From the NCBI GenBank assembly GCA_016869375.1, contig VGEH01000006.1, forward strand, positions 1 through 59,539: DNA of 59,539 bases, read 5' to 3'. The notes under the pieces are model-generated. The model was not told the DNA's origin. It worked only from the letters and a program-made list of their open reading frames with translations, and made no database searches. The translations under genes were made by a program, and so were the position numbers. The DNA is from Alphaproteobacteria bacterium (lineage in GTDB: Bacteria > Pseudomonadota > Alphaproteobacteria > SHVZ01). Below, piece by piece: positions 50,966 through 59,539 of this stretch. The stretch's first letter is position 1. Every line of letters starts with the position of its first letter.

Positions 50966-53382
50966 TAGAGGCCGCTGCCCGAAGCGGGAGAGCGTGTCGG
51001 TAGGGGGGCGCCGGTGCCGCTGACGCCGAGGCTTCCGGCTTCGCTTTCGTCGGCGACGTCGGAGGTCATCGGCTCGCTGCCCGGGCGGAAGGCGTCCATG
51101 ATCACCTTGTCGCCCGGCCGCGCCAGGCGGCCCGTCTCCGGGTTCGTGCGCACCAGGCGGATGCCCTGCGGAATGCGGAACGGCGTCTTCGGCGTGTCCT
51201 TGAGGGCCTCGCCCATGAAGTCCTTGAAGATCGGCACGCAGATCGACGATCCGGTCTCGCGGTCTCCGAGGCTCTTCGGCTGGTCGAAGCCCACGAACAC
51301 GCCGACGGCGAGATCGGGAGAGAAGCCCATGAACCAGGTATCGTTGGCGTCGTTGCTGGTGCCGGTCTTGCCGGCGAGCGGACGGCCGAGCTCGCGGATG
51401 CTGACGCCTGTCCCGCGCTCGACGACGCCCTGCAGCATCGAGACCATCTGATAGGCGGTGACCGGGTCCTCGATCTGCGGGCGGAGGTCCGGAATGATCG
51501 GCGCCGCCTGGCTCTGATAGGCGATGCCGCCGCAGCCCTGGCACGGGCGCTGATCGTGGCGATAGAGCGTCTTGCCGTTCCGATCGTCGATGCGGTCGAT
51601 GAGCGTCGGCGTGATCTTCTTTCCGCCGTTGACGATCATGCCGTAGGCGGCGGTGTGTCGAAGTACGGTCGTCTCGCCGGCGCCCAGCACCATCGACATG
51701 TGGCGCGGCAGGTTCGGGTGGATACCGAAGGCGGCGGCGTAGTCGGCGATACGATTGATGCCGACGTCGACGCCGATCCGGACGGTCATCTGGTTGCGGC
51801 TTTTCTCGATGCCGACGCGAAGCGGCACTGGACCCAGAGAGTCGCCCGCGTAATTCTTCGGCGTCCAGTTGGGCAGGCCGGGGCCTTGCGGCAGCGAGAT
51901 CGGGCCGTCAACGACGACGGTCGAAGGCGTGTAGCCCTTGTCCAGAGCGGCCATATAGACGAAAGGCTTGAAGGACGAGCCGGGCTGACGCATCGCCTGC
52001 GTCGCACGGTTGAACTGGCTCGCCTCGAAGGACCAGCCGCCGGCCATCGCAAGCACGCGGCCAGTGTGCGGGTCGAGCGCGACCAGCGCGCCGCTGACGG
52101 CAGGTACCTGCCTCAGCGCGAATGTGTTGTTGCCGATCGCCTCCGCGAGGACGACGTCACCGGCTTTCACTACCTGATCCACGCGCTCGATCGGCGGGCC
52201 GAGCTTCTGCTCCGGCTTGTTCTCGCGCGCCCAGCGCAGTTCTGAGAGCGGGATGCGGCCCTTCTCGCCGTCGGCGAAGCCGACATGCGCGATCTCCCGG
52301 TCGGTCGAGAGCACGAGAGCCATGCGCCAATCGGTGGTGCCGGCCGGCGCCGGGATCAGGGCGAGGCGCTGCTCCCATCCGGCCCCGGTGCCGATGCGGT
52401 CGACCGGACCACGCCAGCCATGCCGCCGGTCATAGGCGATCAGGCCGTTCCGCAAGGCGCGGTCGGCGACCGTCTGAAGCCGCGGATCGAGCGTGGTGCG
52501 AACCGAGAGGCCGCCGCCATAGGTCATCTTCTCGCCGTACTTCGCCACGAGCTCGCGGCGAACCTCTTCGGCGAAGTAGTCGGCACCGCGCACGAGCTCC
52601 TGCTCGTCGCGGCGGCGCACCTGGAGCGGCTCTGTCTTGGCTTGCGCGGCCTCGTCAGCGCGCACGTAACCGGCCTCGACCATCTGGTCGAGCACCCAGT
52701 CGCGCCGGATCTGCGCCGCCTCGAGATTGCGAAGCGGGTTATACCGGTTGGGGGCCTTAGGAAGCGCCGCGAGATAGGCGGCTTCCGCCAGCGTCAGGTC
52801 GTCCAGCGACTTGTCGAAGTAGTTGAGCGCCGCGGCGCCGACGCCATAGGCGCGGAAGCCGAGATTGATCTCGTTGAGATAGAGCTCGAGGATCCGGTCC
52901 TTGGTCAGCACCTGCTCGATGCGGAAGGAGAGGATCGCCTCCTTGACCTTGCGGTCGAGCGACACCTCGTCTGTCAGGAGGAAGTTGCGTGCGACCTGCT
53001 GGGTGATCGTGGACGCGCCGATCGGCCGCCGGTTCGGATTGTTGGCGAGCAGCTTCACGTTCTGGACGACGGCGCGGGCCATCGCGAGGAAGTCGATGCC
53101 GGGATGGCTGTAGAAGTTTTTGTCTTCCGCGGCGAGGAACGCCTTCACCACGCGCCGCGGGATCGCATCGAGCGGCACGAAGACGCGCTTCTCGGTCGCG
53201 TACTCGGCCATCAGGCGTCCGTCGCCGGCGTGCACGCGCGTCACCACCGCCGGCTCGTAATCGGCGAGCTGGGCGTACTCGGGAAGGCCCTTCCCGAAAT
53301 GCCAAAGAACGTAGAAACTGCCACCGACGGCGGCGATCACCCCGAAAAGCGTGAGGGCGGCGAGAGCAGCGACGAAGCGCAT
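50962..53382 (-). CDS. mrcA: Penicillin-binding protein 1A
   Basis: An 806-residue bifunctional peptidoglycan synthase. Membrane anchor at the N terminus, transglycosylase domain with the catalytic glutamate E86 in AEDKNFYSHPG and GASTITQQVARNF, and transpeptidase domain with S469-x2-K472 (PGSSFKPF), SRN and KTGTSND. The ATG at 53382 starts the membrane helix; a TTG 48 bases upstream was set aside. Neighbour amidase and RNase E in this order are typical of alphaproteobacteria. Confidence 0.94.
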   Translation of the reverse strand: MRFVAALAALTLFGVIAAVGGSFYVLWHFGKGLPEYAQLADYEPAVVTRVHAGDGRLMAEYATEKRVFVPLDAIPRRVVKAFLAAEDKNFYSHPGIDFLAMARAVVQNVKLLANNPNRRPIGASTITQQVARNFLLTDEVSLDRKVKEAILSFRIEQVLTKDRILELYLNEINLGFRAYGVGAAALNYFDKSLDDLTLAEAAYLAALPKAPNRYNPLRNLEAAQIRRDWVLDQMVEAGYVRADEAAQAKTEPLQVRRRDEQELVRGADYFAEEVRRELVAKYGEKMTYGGGLSVRTTLDPRLQTVADRALRNGLIAYDRRHGWRGPVDRIGTGAGWEQRLALIPAPAGTTDWRMALVLSTDREIAHVGFADGEKGRIPLSELRWARENKPEQKLGPPIERVDQVVKAGDVVLAEAIGNNTFALRQVPAVSGALVALDPHTGRVLAMAGGWSFEASQFNRATQAMRQPGSSFKPFVYMAALDKGYTPSTVVVDGPISLPQGPGLPNWTPKNYAGDSLGPVPLRVGIEKSRNQMTVRIGVDVGINRIADYAAAFGIHPNLPRHMSMVLGAGETTVLRHTAAYGMIVNGGKKITPTLIDRIDDRNGKTLYRHDQRPCQGCGGIAYQSQAAPIIPDLRPQIEDPVTAYQMVSMLQGVVERGTGVSIRELGRPLAGKTGTSNDANDTWFMGFSPDLAVGVFVGFDQPKSLGDRETGSSICVPIFKDFMGEALKDTPKTPFRIPQGIRLVRTNPETGRLARPGDKVIMDAFRPGSEPMTSDVADESEAGSLGVSGTGAPLPTRSPASGSGLY

Positions 53383-53534
53383 GGCCGGAGAGGCACCTGG
53401 GGACGTTAAGAAATGAACCGCCTCGGGCAAAGTTCGTTCCCGATTGCGGCCGGATCAAGGCATTCTTCTGTGATTGCGACGGCTATGGCGGGGCGTTGCG
53501 AGGCGGCCACACCCAGCGGTGGATAATTGGGCCC

Positions 53535-54746
53535 CTAACCGGCGCGGGCGGCGCCGGGTCGCGACTTGAAGAAGCTGTCGAGCGCGCGGAGCACAGCCTG
53601 GCCCAGCTTCCGGCGGTGGGCAGGCTGCGCCAGAAGCTGAGTGTCCTGCCGGTTGGACAGGTAGCCAAGCTCGATCAGCGCGGAAGGCACGTCCGGCGCC
53701 TTCAGCACGGCGAAGCCGGCGAAGCGATGGCCGTTTCTTGGCATCTGCACGTCGCGCGACAACTCCTGCACCAGGTGGCCGGCCAGGCGCGCCGACAGAT
53801 TCATGGTCTCGCGCTGCGCCAGGTCGATCAGGATGCTGGCGACCTCGGGCGCCTCGTCCCTCAGATCGACGCCGGCGATCAGGTCCGACTTGTTCTCGCG
53901 CTGGGCGAGCGCCTCCGCCTCGGCGTCCGAGGCCTTATCGGACAGCGTATAGACCGTCATGCCGCGGAAGCTCGCATCGCCGAGGGCATCCGCGTGCAGC
54001 GACAGGAAGATCTCGCCCTTGGACGAGCGCGCGATCTGGATACGCTCGCGGAGCCGGACGAAGCTGTCGTCGCTCCGCGTGAGGACGACGTGATAACGGC
54101 CGCTCGCCTCCAGCGCGCGCTTGAGATCCTGGGCGATCTCGAGCGTCAGTGTCTTCTCGCGTACCCCGCCGACGCCGGTCGTGCCCGGGTCGATGCCGCC
54201 ATGGCCGGGATCGAGCACGATCGTGCGTCGGCCGTCGGCACGCCTGGGCATCTGGCCGTCCTGAGGCGGCGCGGGCGGCTTCGCCTGGGCCGGCGTCGTG
54301 GTCGCGGGTGTGCCCAGCGCCTGGAGAAAGGCCTCGCGCGTGGTCGGCGCAAGGTCGACCACCAGCCGCCAGCCCTGGCCCTGCCCCGGCTCGATGACCT
54401 GGGCCTGCACAATCTTCATCGGCTGGCGAAGATCGACGACGAGACGCGAGGTGCCGGGCTTGAACAGGCCGTGGCGGAAGCCGGCGATCGGGCCATCGGC
54501 CGGAGTAGGTAGCGCCTCGGCCCAGCGGAAGGAGACCTGCGGCAGGTCGACCACCGCCCGGTATGGGTCGGCCAGCACGAAGCTGTGCGGATCGACCCTC
54601 TGGCTGAGGTCGAGCGTGATGCGAGTCCGTTCCGGGCCACTGACGAAGCCAAGGCGGCTGACCACGATCTGGGCCATGGCGGTGCCTGCCACGAACCAGG
54701 CGAGCACGACCGCCAACGCCCAGACTCGCCACTGATTCGTATACAT
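53535..54746 (-). CDS. amiC: N-acetylmuramoyl-L-alanine amidase (AMIN + Amidase_3)
   Basis: A 403-residue periplasmic amidase. Signal peptide (about 1-25, WALAVVLAWFVAGTAMA), an N-terminal AMIN domain (to about 135), a linker, and an Amidase_3 domain with zinc ligands in DPGHGG, VREKTLTLEIAQ, SLHADAL and the catalytic glutamate in SALIELGYLSN. It cleaves septal peptidoglycan. The ATG at 54746 gives the signal peptide directly. Transcribed towards mrcA. Confidence 0.9.
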   Translation of the reverse strand: MYTNQWRVWALAVVLAWFVAGTAMAQIVVSRLGFVSGPERTRITLDLSQRVDPHSFVLADPYRAVVDLPQVSFRWAEALPTPADGPIAGFRHGLFKPGTSRLVVDLRQPMKIVQAQVIEPGQGQGWRLVVDLAPTTREAFLQALGTPATTTPAQAKPPAPPQDGQMPRRADGRRTIVLDPGHGGIDPGTTGVGGVREKTLTLEIAQDLKRALEASGRYHVVLTRSDDSFVRLRERIQIARSSKGEIFLSLHADALGDASFRGMTVYTLSDKASDAEAEALAQRENKSDLIAGVDLRDEAPEVASILIDLAQRETMNLSARLAGHLVQELSRDVQMPRNGHRFAGFAVLKAPDVPSALIELGYLSNRQDTQLLAQPAHRRKLGQAVLRALDSFFKSRPGAARAG

Positions 54747-55173
54747 CTTGGGACCGATGCCGACCTGCCCCCCATATACATGGCAGGTTTCCGGGCGAGA
54801 AGGGCCCATGAGGCCTGCCTTCGTGACAAGACCGCCACAAGGTCGTTGTCGCTTGTAGAAAACCGGATTATGTATCGGCCAGCCGGAGGCAGGTGCCGAC
54901 CGCAGACGTGACGCGTCGCGGGGACTCCTGCCGGAGCCGGCCGTAACCATCGTCCGAAGAGGCCCGCAAGGGCCGCCAGTTCACGCTTGATGCAGCGCCC
55001 GACCCAGCTTCCGAGTCTCCACGCCCCGCGCAGCTTGCTGCGGGCGGAGACAGATGGTCGCGAGGGGCCAACCGGGCGGCTGCGTCGCAATCACGCTCAA
55101 ATCCTTATCCGCGGCTTTGGCCGACGCCCGGCACTCGAGCGTCTCGGCTTCCGCCGCGCGGAGATCGCGCCTA
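54747..55173. other. Long divergent region before rne
   Basis: These 427 bases between the amidase and rne starts hold no convincing gene. A long leader is expected for rne, which is autoregulated through its 5' untranslated region in E. coli. A small hairpin with GCAG/CTGC arms lies near 55028-55042. A weak promoter pair (TTGTCG near 54845 and TATGTA 17 bases later) was seen but is not convincing. Confidence 0.5.
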
Positions 55174-57990
55174 ATGGCCAAACGCATGCTCATCGACGCG
55201 ACGCACCCGGAAGAGACCCGGGTCGTCGTGCTTTCCGGCAATAGGCTGGAAGACTTTGACTTTGAGACGTCGACCAAGAAGCAGCTCAAAGGGAATATCT
55301 ATCTCGCCAAGGTAACGCGCGTAGAGCCGTCGCTGCAGGCGGCTTTCGTCGACTATGGCGGCAACCGCCACGGCTTCCTCGCCTTCAGCGAGATCCACCC
55401 CGACTACTATCAGATCCCCGTCGCCGATCGCGAACGGCTGCTCGCCGAAATGGCGAAGATCGAGCGCGGCGAGTCGACCGGCAACGGTCAAGAAGGCGGC
55501 CGGCGCGATCGCGATGATCGTCGCGGCCGACGCGGGCGCCATGACCGCCGTCGCGACCGCTCGCGCCAGGGCGGTGAGAAGCCGCCGGTCGACGCGGAAG
55601 CCGCCGCGCAACCGGTGGAAGGGGCAGCAACCGAGTCTGCCCCGCAGAGCGACGAGGCGCCGACCACGGAGGCCGTCGCGGCCATCGAGTCCAGCCAGCC
55701 GTCTGCGACCGAGACCCCTTCCGACAACGCCGTCGAGACCGCGGATCGCGACACACCGACGGAGCCTGGCGCTGCGATCGCCGAAGCCTCAGGGACGGCG
55801 CCCGACGTGCTGTACGACACCGAGCCGGCCGAGGACAGCGAAGAGGCTCCCGCGGCACCAGCGAATGGCGAAGCATTGTCCGAGCCGGATCATGCAGCGG
55901 TCGAGACCGCCGGCGAGAGCCAGGTGGAGATGATCGGCGGTGACGACAACGAAGAACTCGCCCGTCGCCGCCAGCGCCTGCTGCGCAACTACAAGATCCA
56001 GGAAGTCATCAAGCGCCGGCAGATCCTGCTGGTGCAGGTGGTCAAGGAAGAGCGCGGCACCAAGGGCGCGGCGCTGACTACATATCTCTCGCTCGCCGGT
56101 CGCTACTGCGTATTGATGCCGAACACCGCGCGCGGCGGCGGCGTCAGCCGCAAGATCACCAACGCCAGCGACCGCAAGCGCCTCAAGTCGATGATCGACG
56201 AGCTCGACCTGCCGGAGGGCATGGGCCTGATCGTCAGGACCGCCGGCAGCGAGCGCACCAAGACCGAGGTGAAGCGCGACTGCGACTACCTCATCCGGCT
56301 CTGGGACTCGATCCGCGAGACGACGCTGACCTCCACCGCGCCGTGCCTGATCCATGCCGAGGCCGACCTGATCAAGCGCTCGATCCGCGACCTCTATTCG
56401 CGCGACATCGAGGAAGTCCTGGTCGACGGCGAGGAGCAGTACAAGGCCGCCAAAGACTTCATGAAGATGCTGATGCCCTCGCACGCCAAGCGCGTCCAGC
56501 GCTACAAGGCGGATGACGGCCTGCCGCTCTTCCAGAAGTCCCAGGTCGAGTCCCAGCTCGATGCCATGCACTCGCCGATGGTGCCGCTCAAATCAGGTGG
56601 CTCCATCGTCATCAACCAGACCGAGGCGCTGGTCGCGATCGACGTCAACTCGGGCCGCGCCACGCGCGAGCGCCATATCGAGGACACCGCGCTCAAGACC
56701 AACCTCGAAGCCGCCGACGAGGTCGCCCGCCAGCTGCGCCTTCGCGACTTGGCCGGTCTCATCGTCATCGACTTCATCGACATGGAGGATGGCCGGCACA
56801 ACCATCAGGTCGAGCGCCGGCTGAAGGATGCGATGCGCCACGACCGCGCGCGCATCCAGATCGGGCGGATCAGCGCCTTCGGCCTGCTCGAGCTGTCGCG
56901 CCAGCGGCTGCGGCCGAGCCTCGTCGAGGCCTCGACCACGCTCTGCCCGCATTGCGGAGGCACCGGGCATATCCGTTCGACCGAGTCGACCTCGCTGCAC
57001 GTCCTGCGCGCAATCGAGGAGGAGGGGGCCAAGCGCCGCGCCGCCGAGGTCATGGTCTATGTGCCGGCCGGCGTCGCGCTCTACATCCTCAACCACAAGC
57101 GTATGGCGCTCGCCGATATCGAGACGCGCCACGGCATGAAGATCTTCCTTGGCCAGGACGATCAGCTGGTGCCGCCGAATCATCGTATCGAGCGGCTCAA
57201 GATCCGCGATGCGCAGAGCCAGCAGCCGCCGCAGCCCGAGCCGCGTCCCCAGCTGGCCCAGGCACCGGCACTGCCGCCGCCGGCCGATGAGGAGGATGAC
57301 GAGGGCGAAGCGCCGGAGCGGGCTCCGCAGTCCGCCGAGGCCCAGCCCCAGCAGCAGCCGCGTGGCGAGAACGGGGAGGAGCGGGGCGGACGCCGTCGCC
57401 GCCGTCGCCGCCGTCGTCGTGGCGGCGACCGCCCGCACCAGCAGGGCGAGGGTATGCCGCCGGCGGCCGAGCCTAATGCCGAGCCGACGCTTTTCGCGCC
57501 GGACGGCGGCGGCGAGGATGAAGCGGCCGAACTCCCCGAACGAGCCGAGGGTACGGAGCCTCGCGGCCCCGCACCGATGGATGGCGAGGAGGGCGAGGGC
57601 GGTCGCCGCCGCCGCCGCGGCCGCCGTGGCGGACGCCGTCGCGGCCGGCGCGAGGAGGGCGAAGGTCATACGGCCGAAGGCGTGACGCCGCCGGCCGATG
57701 AGTCGATGCCTCCGTCGGCCCCGCCGGTAGCGCCGCCACCGCCGGCACCGGCCTTCCAGCCGCCGGCCTATCAGCCCGCTTATCAGCCGACCTCAGTCGC
57801 CGATCAGGTCCTGTCCGCCTTCGAGCAGCTGGAGACGCAGGAGGCGTCGCCTCGGTCCGCCTCGGCCGCCGAGCGCGCGCCGTCGGCAGCAGAGCCGGTC
57901 AATCCGGTCGACCCGAACCCGCCGGTTCAAGTGATCGGCGGCGATGCCACGGTCACGCCGAAGCGCGGCGGCTGGTGGCGCCGGCGATAG
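55174..57990 (+). CDS. rne: Ribonuclease E
   Basis: A 938-residue RNase E/G. Its S1 domain (35-94 and 276-315) is split by an insert of about 180 residues (95-275), Arg/Asp-rich then acidic. The catalytic region has GLIVRTAGSERTKTEVKRD, metal-binding aspartates in VAIDVNSGRATRER and VIDFIDMEDGRHN, and zinc-link CPHCGGTG. From about 690 onwards is a disordered scaffold with Pro/Glu-rich and two Arg-rich tracts, ending PKRGGWWRRR. It processes rRNA and degrades mRNA, and scaffolds the degradosome. ATG at 55174 matches the family start. Confidence 0.94.
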   Translation: MAKRMLIDATHPEETRVVVLSGNRLEDFDFETSTKKQLKGNIYLAKVTRVEPSLQAAFVDYGGNRHGFLAFSEIHPDYYQIPVADRERLLAEMAKIERGESTGNGQEGGRRDRDDRRGRRGRHDRRRDRSRQGGEKPPVDAEAAAQPVEGAATESAPQSDEAPTTEAVAAIESSQPSATETPSDNAVETADRDTPTEPGAAIAEASGTAPDVLYDTEPAEDSEEAPAAPANGEALSEPDHAAVETAGESQVEMIGGDDNEELARRRQRLLRNYKIQEVIKRRQILLVQVVKEERGTKGAALTTYLSLAGRYCVLMPNTARGGGVSRKITNASDRKRLKSMIDELDLPEGMGLIVRTAGSERTKTEVKRDCDYLIRLWDSIRETTLTSTAPCLIHAEADLIKRSIRDLYSRDIEEVLVDGEEQYKAAKDFMKMLMPSHAKRVQRYKADDGLPLFQKSQVESQLDAMHSPMVPLKSGGSIVINQTEALVAIDVNSGRATRERHIEDTALKTNLEAADEVARQLRLRDLAGLIVIDFIDMEDGRHNHQVERRLKDAMRHDRARIQIGRISAFGLLELSRQRLRPSLVEASTTLCPHCGGTGHIRSTESTSLHVLRAIEEEGAKRRAAEVMVYVPAGVALYILNHKRMALADIETRHGMKIFLGQDDQLVPPNHRIERLKIRDAQSQQPPQPEPRPQLAQAPALPPPADEEDDEGEAPERAPQSAEAQPQQQPRGENGEERGGRRRRRRRRRRGGDRPHQQGEGMPPAAEPNAEPTLFAPDGGGEDEAAELPERAEGTEPRGPAPMDGEEGEGGRRRRRGRRGGRRRGRREEGEGHTAEGVTPPADESMPPSAPPVAPPPPAPAFQPPAYQPAYQPTSVADQVLSAFEQLETQEASPRSASAAERAPSAAEPVNPVDPNPPVQVIGGDATVTPKRGGWWRRR

Positions 57991-58012
57991 GAACGCTAGC
58001 GTGAAAACAAGG

Positions 58013-58044
58013 AAGGCCTCCGAAACGGAGGCCTTCTTCGTTTT
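58013..58044. terminator. Bidirectional terminator after rne
   Basis: A perfect ten-pair stem (58013-58022 with 58026-58035) and three-base AAA loop are followed on the plus strand by CTTCGTTTT. On the minus strand the stem is followed by CCTTGTTTT, so it can also end the opposite peptidoglycan-binding gene. Confidence 0.9.
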
Positions 58045-58064
58045 GGACGTGTCTGTGAGCGCGT

Positions 58065-59345
58065 CTAGTAGTGCAGCCGGACCGGCGGGCCGAGGCGGAT
58101 AGGCGCCTGCATCTCGCGCTGCGCCGATGCGCTCGAAGGGTCGACGATCACCGGAGCCGAGGCCGGCGCCGGGATGGTCGGGACGAGCGTGTGGATCGGC
58201 ACCGTCTTCGGCGTGGTGGCGATCGGGGCTTCCGCCTGCTGCTGCGGCTGACGCGGCGGCGCGGCGAACGGTGCATTGTCGTCGTTGCGCGGCACCATCG
58301 GCATCATCGTGCCATTGACGGGAACCTGCGCGGCCGGTGCGCGCGACGGTGCCCGTGTCTGCTCGCGGTTCAGCGACGCGGTGGACAGCGACGAATCGAC
58401 CGTGCGGTTCCCCTCGGTCGAGCGCGCCGCCGGCGCAATCATCTCGGCGCGCGACGGCTCGGTGATCCGACGCGGGGCGAGCGGCGTCGCTTCCGTCGGA
58501 CGGAAGGGCTCGGGCGTGCGGATATCGGCGTTCGAGAGCGTCGCCGCTTCGCCGGCGCGCGCGGGCCGTGTCGGCGAGGGGCGCGGCTCGACCGTCGACG
58601 CGACCGGGGTATTGGTGCTGGCCGGCGCGGGATTGAAGTGTCCGGAAGCGGCCGCCGATTCGAGCGCGGCGACGAGGCCGGGATTGATCTCTTCGCTACT
58701 CAGGCCTCTCTGCTCGCGGAACGCCTTGATCGCCGCACGGGTGCGCGACCCGACCCGCCCGTCGATTCCGCCGACGTCGTAGCCGAGATCGCTCAAGAGC
58801 CGCTGAGTGGCGAGCACCATGATCCGGTCAGGCGCTGCCGGGGGTTCCGCCTTCGGAGCTTCGGCCGCGACGGCGGGGCTGGTCGTCTCCGGCTTCCAGG
58901 CCTGCGTCGGCGGCGTTGGCGGCAGCGCCTCGCGCGGCGGCGCGACGGTCGCGACCTCCACGGGCGCAGCTGGCGCGGCGGTGGTCGCCTGAGCAACCGG
59001 AAAAGTCGCTTCCGGTGCCCGCTCGATCACCGCCTGCGGAACGCTCGCCCAGACCACCCCGGCGCCGATCAGCACGGTGGCTGCCGTCGCCCAGGCGGGT
59101 TTCATGGCGAAGGGCGATTTGTGCTCGATCTGCTCCTCACCCTCGTCCTCCATGAGGAGCAAGGGCTCGAGCTGCACCCAGAACCGGCGTTGGCGGAGCG
59201 CGATGTGGATGGCGCTCAGAACGAACCAGACCCCGGCGAAGATGCCGGCTGCCTTCACGACCGACAGGTCGAGGAATGGCAGGCTGAAGGCGGCTACGGC
59301 GGCTACCGAGGCGATCAGCGGGTGCAGGAAGAAGAGCTTCAGCAT
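58065..59345 (-). CDS. Membrane protein with peptidoglycan-binding domain
   Basis: A 426-residue protein. Two hydrophobic helices at about 1-30 and 31-50, a charged loop, a third helix near 85-103 (ATVLIGAGVVWASVP), then long Pro/Ala-rich periplasmic linkers around a PG_binding_1 domain (about 172-230, ATQRLLSDLGYDVGGIDGRVGSRTRAAIKAFREQ). It would tether the membrane to the cell wall. ATG 59345 was preferred to a TTG two codons upstream. The right IS tip starts only about 67 bases upstream, so the native promoter may be lost. Confidence 0.7.
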   Translation of the reverse strand: MLKLFFLHPLIASVAAVAAFSLPFLDLSVVKAAGIFAGVWFVLSAIHIALRQRRFWVQLEPLLLMEDEGEEQIEHKSPFAMKPAWATAATVLIGAGVVWASVPQAVIERAPEATFPVAQATTAAPAAPVEVATVAPPREALPPTPPTQAWKPETTSPAVAAEAPKAEPPAAPDRIMVLATQRLLSDLGYDVGGIDGRVGSRTRAAIKAFREQRGLSSEEINPGLVAALESAAASGHFNPAPASTNTPVASTVEPRPSPTRPARAGEAATLSNADIRTPEPFRPTEATPLAPRRITEPSRAEMIAPAARSTEGNRTVDSSLSTASLNREQTRAPSRAPAAQVPVNGTMMPMVPRNDDNAPFAAPPRQPQQQAEAPIATTPKTVPIHTLVPTIPAPASAPVIVDPSSASAQREMQAPIRLGPPVRLHY

Positions 59346-59412
59346 AGACAACGGACGGCGCTTCTTGATCGCGCCGCAACGATGGCAGACTGCCGCTTGG
59401 GCGTTCAGACGG

Positions 59413-59539
59413 TGTGAATCGGCGTGGAATATTGACCCCGTTTTGGGGGTGATCGGCGTTGAATATTGACCCCCTGATTTTGTTGGTGATCGGCAAGCTG
59501 CCCGTTTTTGGTGAGACGGGTGGCGGGGATGTTGACAGT
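59413..59539. mobile_element. IS21-type insertion sequence tip (right)
   Basis: These bases are the reverse complement of 1-127. The element starts at TGTGAATCGG and carries the same two direct repeats (59420-59439 and 59454-59473). Both window ends therefore show the same end of the element, facing outward in opposite orientation. The rest of the element lies outside the window. Confidence 0.6.

Noticed and set aside
57390..57660. Tandem DNA repeat in the 3' part of rne
   Set aside because: The repeated CGCCGT-like codons encode Arg-rich tracts of the RNase E scaffold; low complexity at protein level explains them.

Overview
The window is GC-rich chromosomal DNA from an alphaproteobacterium. 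The gene content and order point there: zapE-mdh-sucCDAB-lpdA, the F1-only operon atpHAGDC, DUF484-xerC, tsaB-rimI-(mucR)-fur-olsB-olsA, MucR, bactofilin, PAS_5, and rne-amidase-mrcA. A member of the Rhodospirillales or a relative is plausible, but the rank is inference. No rRNA, tRNA or CRISPR array is visible. The first and last 127 bases are exact reverse complements and look like the same tip of an IS21-type insertion sequence. The window is therefore probably a complete assembly contig bounded by two inverted IS copies.

Layout. 1-708: IS tip, a MmeI-like restriction-modification gene cut by it, and a small antitoxin-like gene coupled to that gene. 1.06-3.2 kb: a PhyH dioxygenase and a SAF-domain oxidoreductase. 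3.2-5.4 kb: trxC, zapE and a PAS_5 gene. 5.6-14.2 kb: the TCA block mdh-sucCD-sucAB-lpdA, with mdh frameshifted by one base. 14.2-19 kb, minus strand: fsa-DUF484-xerC-exoD-TPR/O-GlcNAc-transferase-like gene, the last with an early amber codon. 19-25.4 kb: priA, ybaK-like, methyltransferase, meaB, rpmB, an Hpt/response-regulator pair and a LysE exporter. 25.7-30.5 kb: atpHAGDC. 30.6-42.9 kb: mixed catabolic genes (enolase superfamily, thiolase, Gfo/Idh dehydrogenase, SDR, VOC, MFS, hydratase, acyl-CoA dehydrogenase, CitE-like lyase, AmpG-like, adenosine kinase). 43-45.6 kb: a DUF6152/DUF6644 envelope pair, an EI24-like protein, bactofilin and a lipoprotein. 45.6-51 kb: nth, nfu, tsaB, rimI, mucR, fur, olsB and olsA. 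51-59.3 kb: mrcA, an amidase, rne and a membrane peptidoglycan-binding protein next to the right IS tip.

How the genes work together. Central energy metabolism dominates: TCA steps from 2-oxoglutarate to oxaloacetate, and the F1 part of ATP synthase. Envelope and cell-wall functions (ZapE, ExoD, AmpG-like, bactofilin, PBP1A, amidase, ornithine-lipid synthesis) form a second theme. The catabolic genes look like pieces of organic-acid and sugar-acid use without one obvious pathway.

Most of the window is conserved core. The points that deserve a second look are the two broken genes (mdh, TPR/OGT), the IS-cut MmeI locus with its antitoxin-like partner, the DUF6152/DUF6644 pair with a possible N-terminal His-His metal site, several clean palindromes at promoters, and six convergent gene pairs that share exactly four bases at their stop codons.
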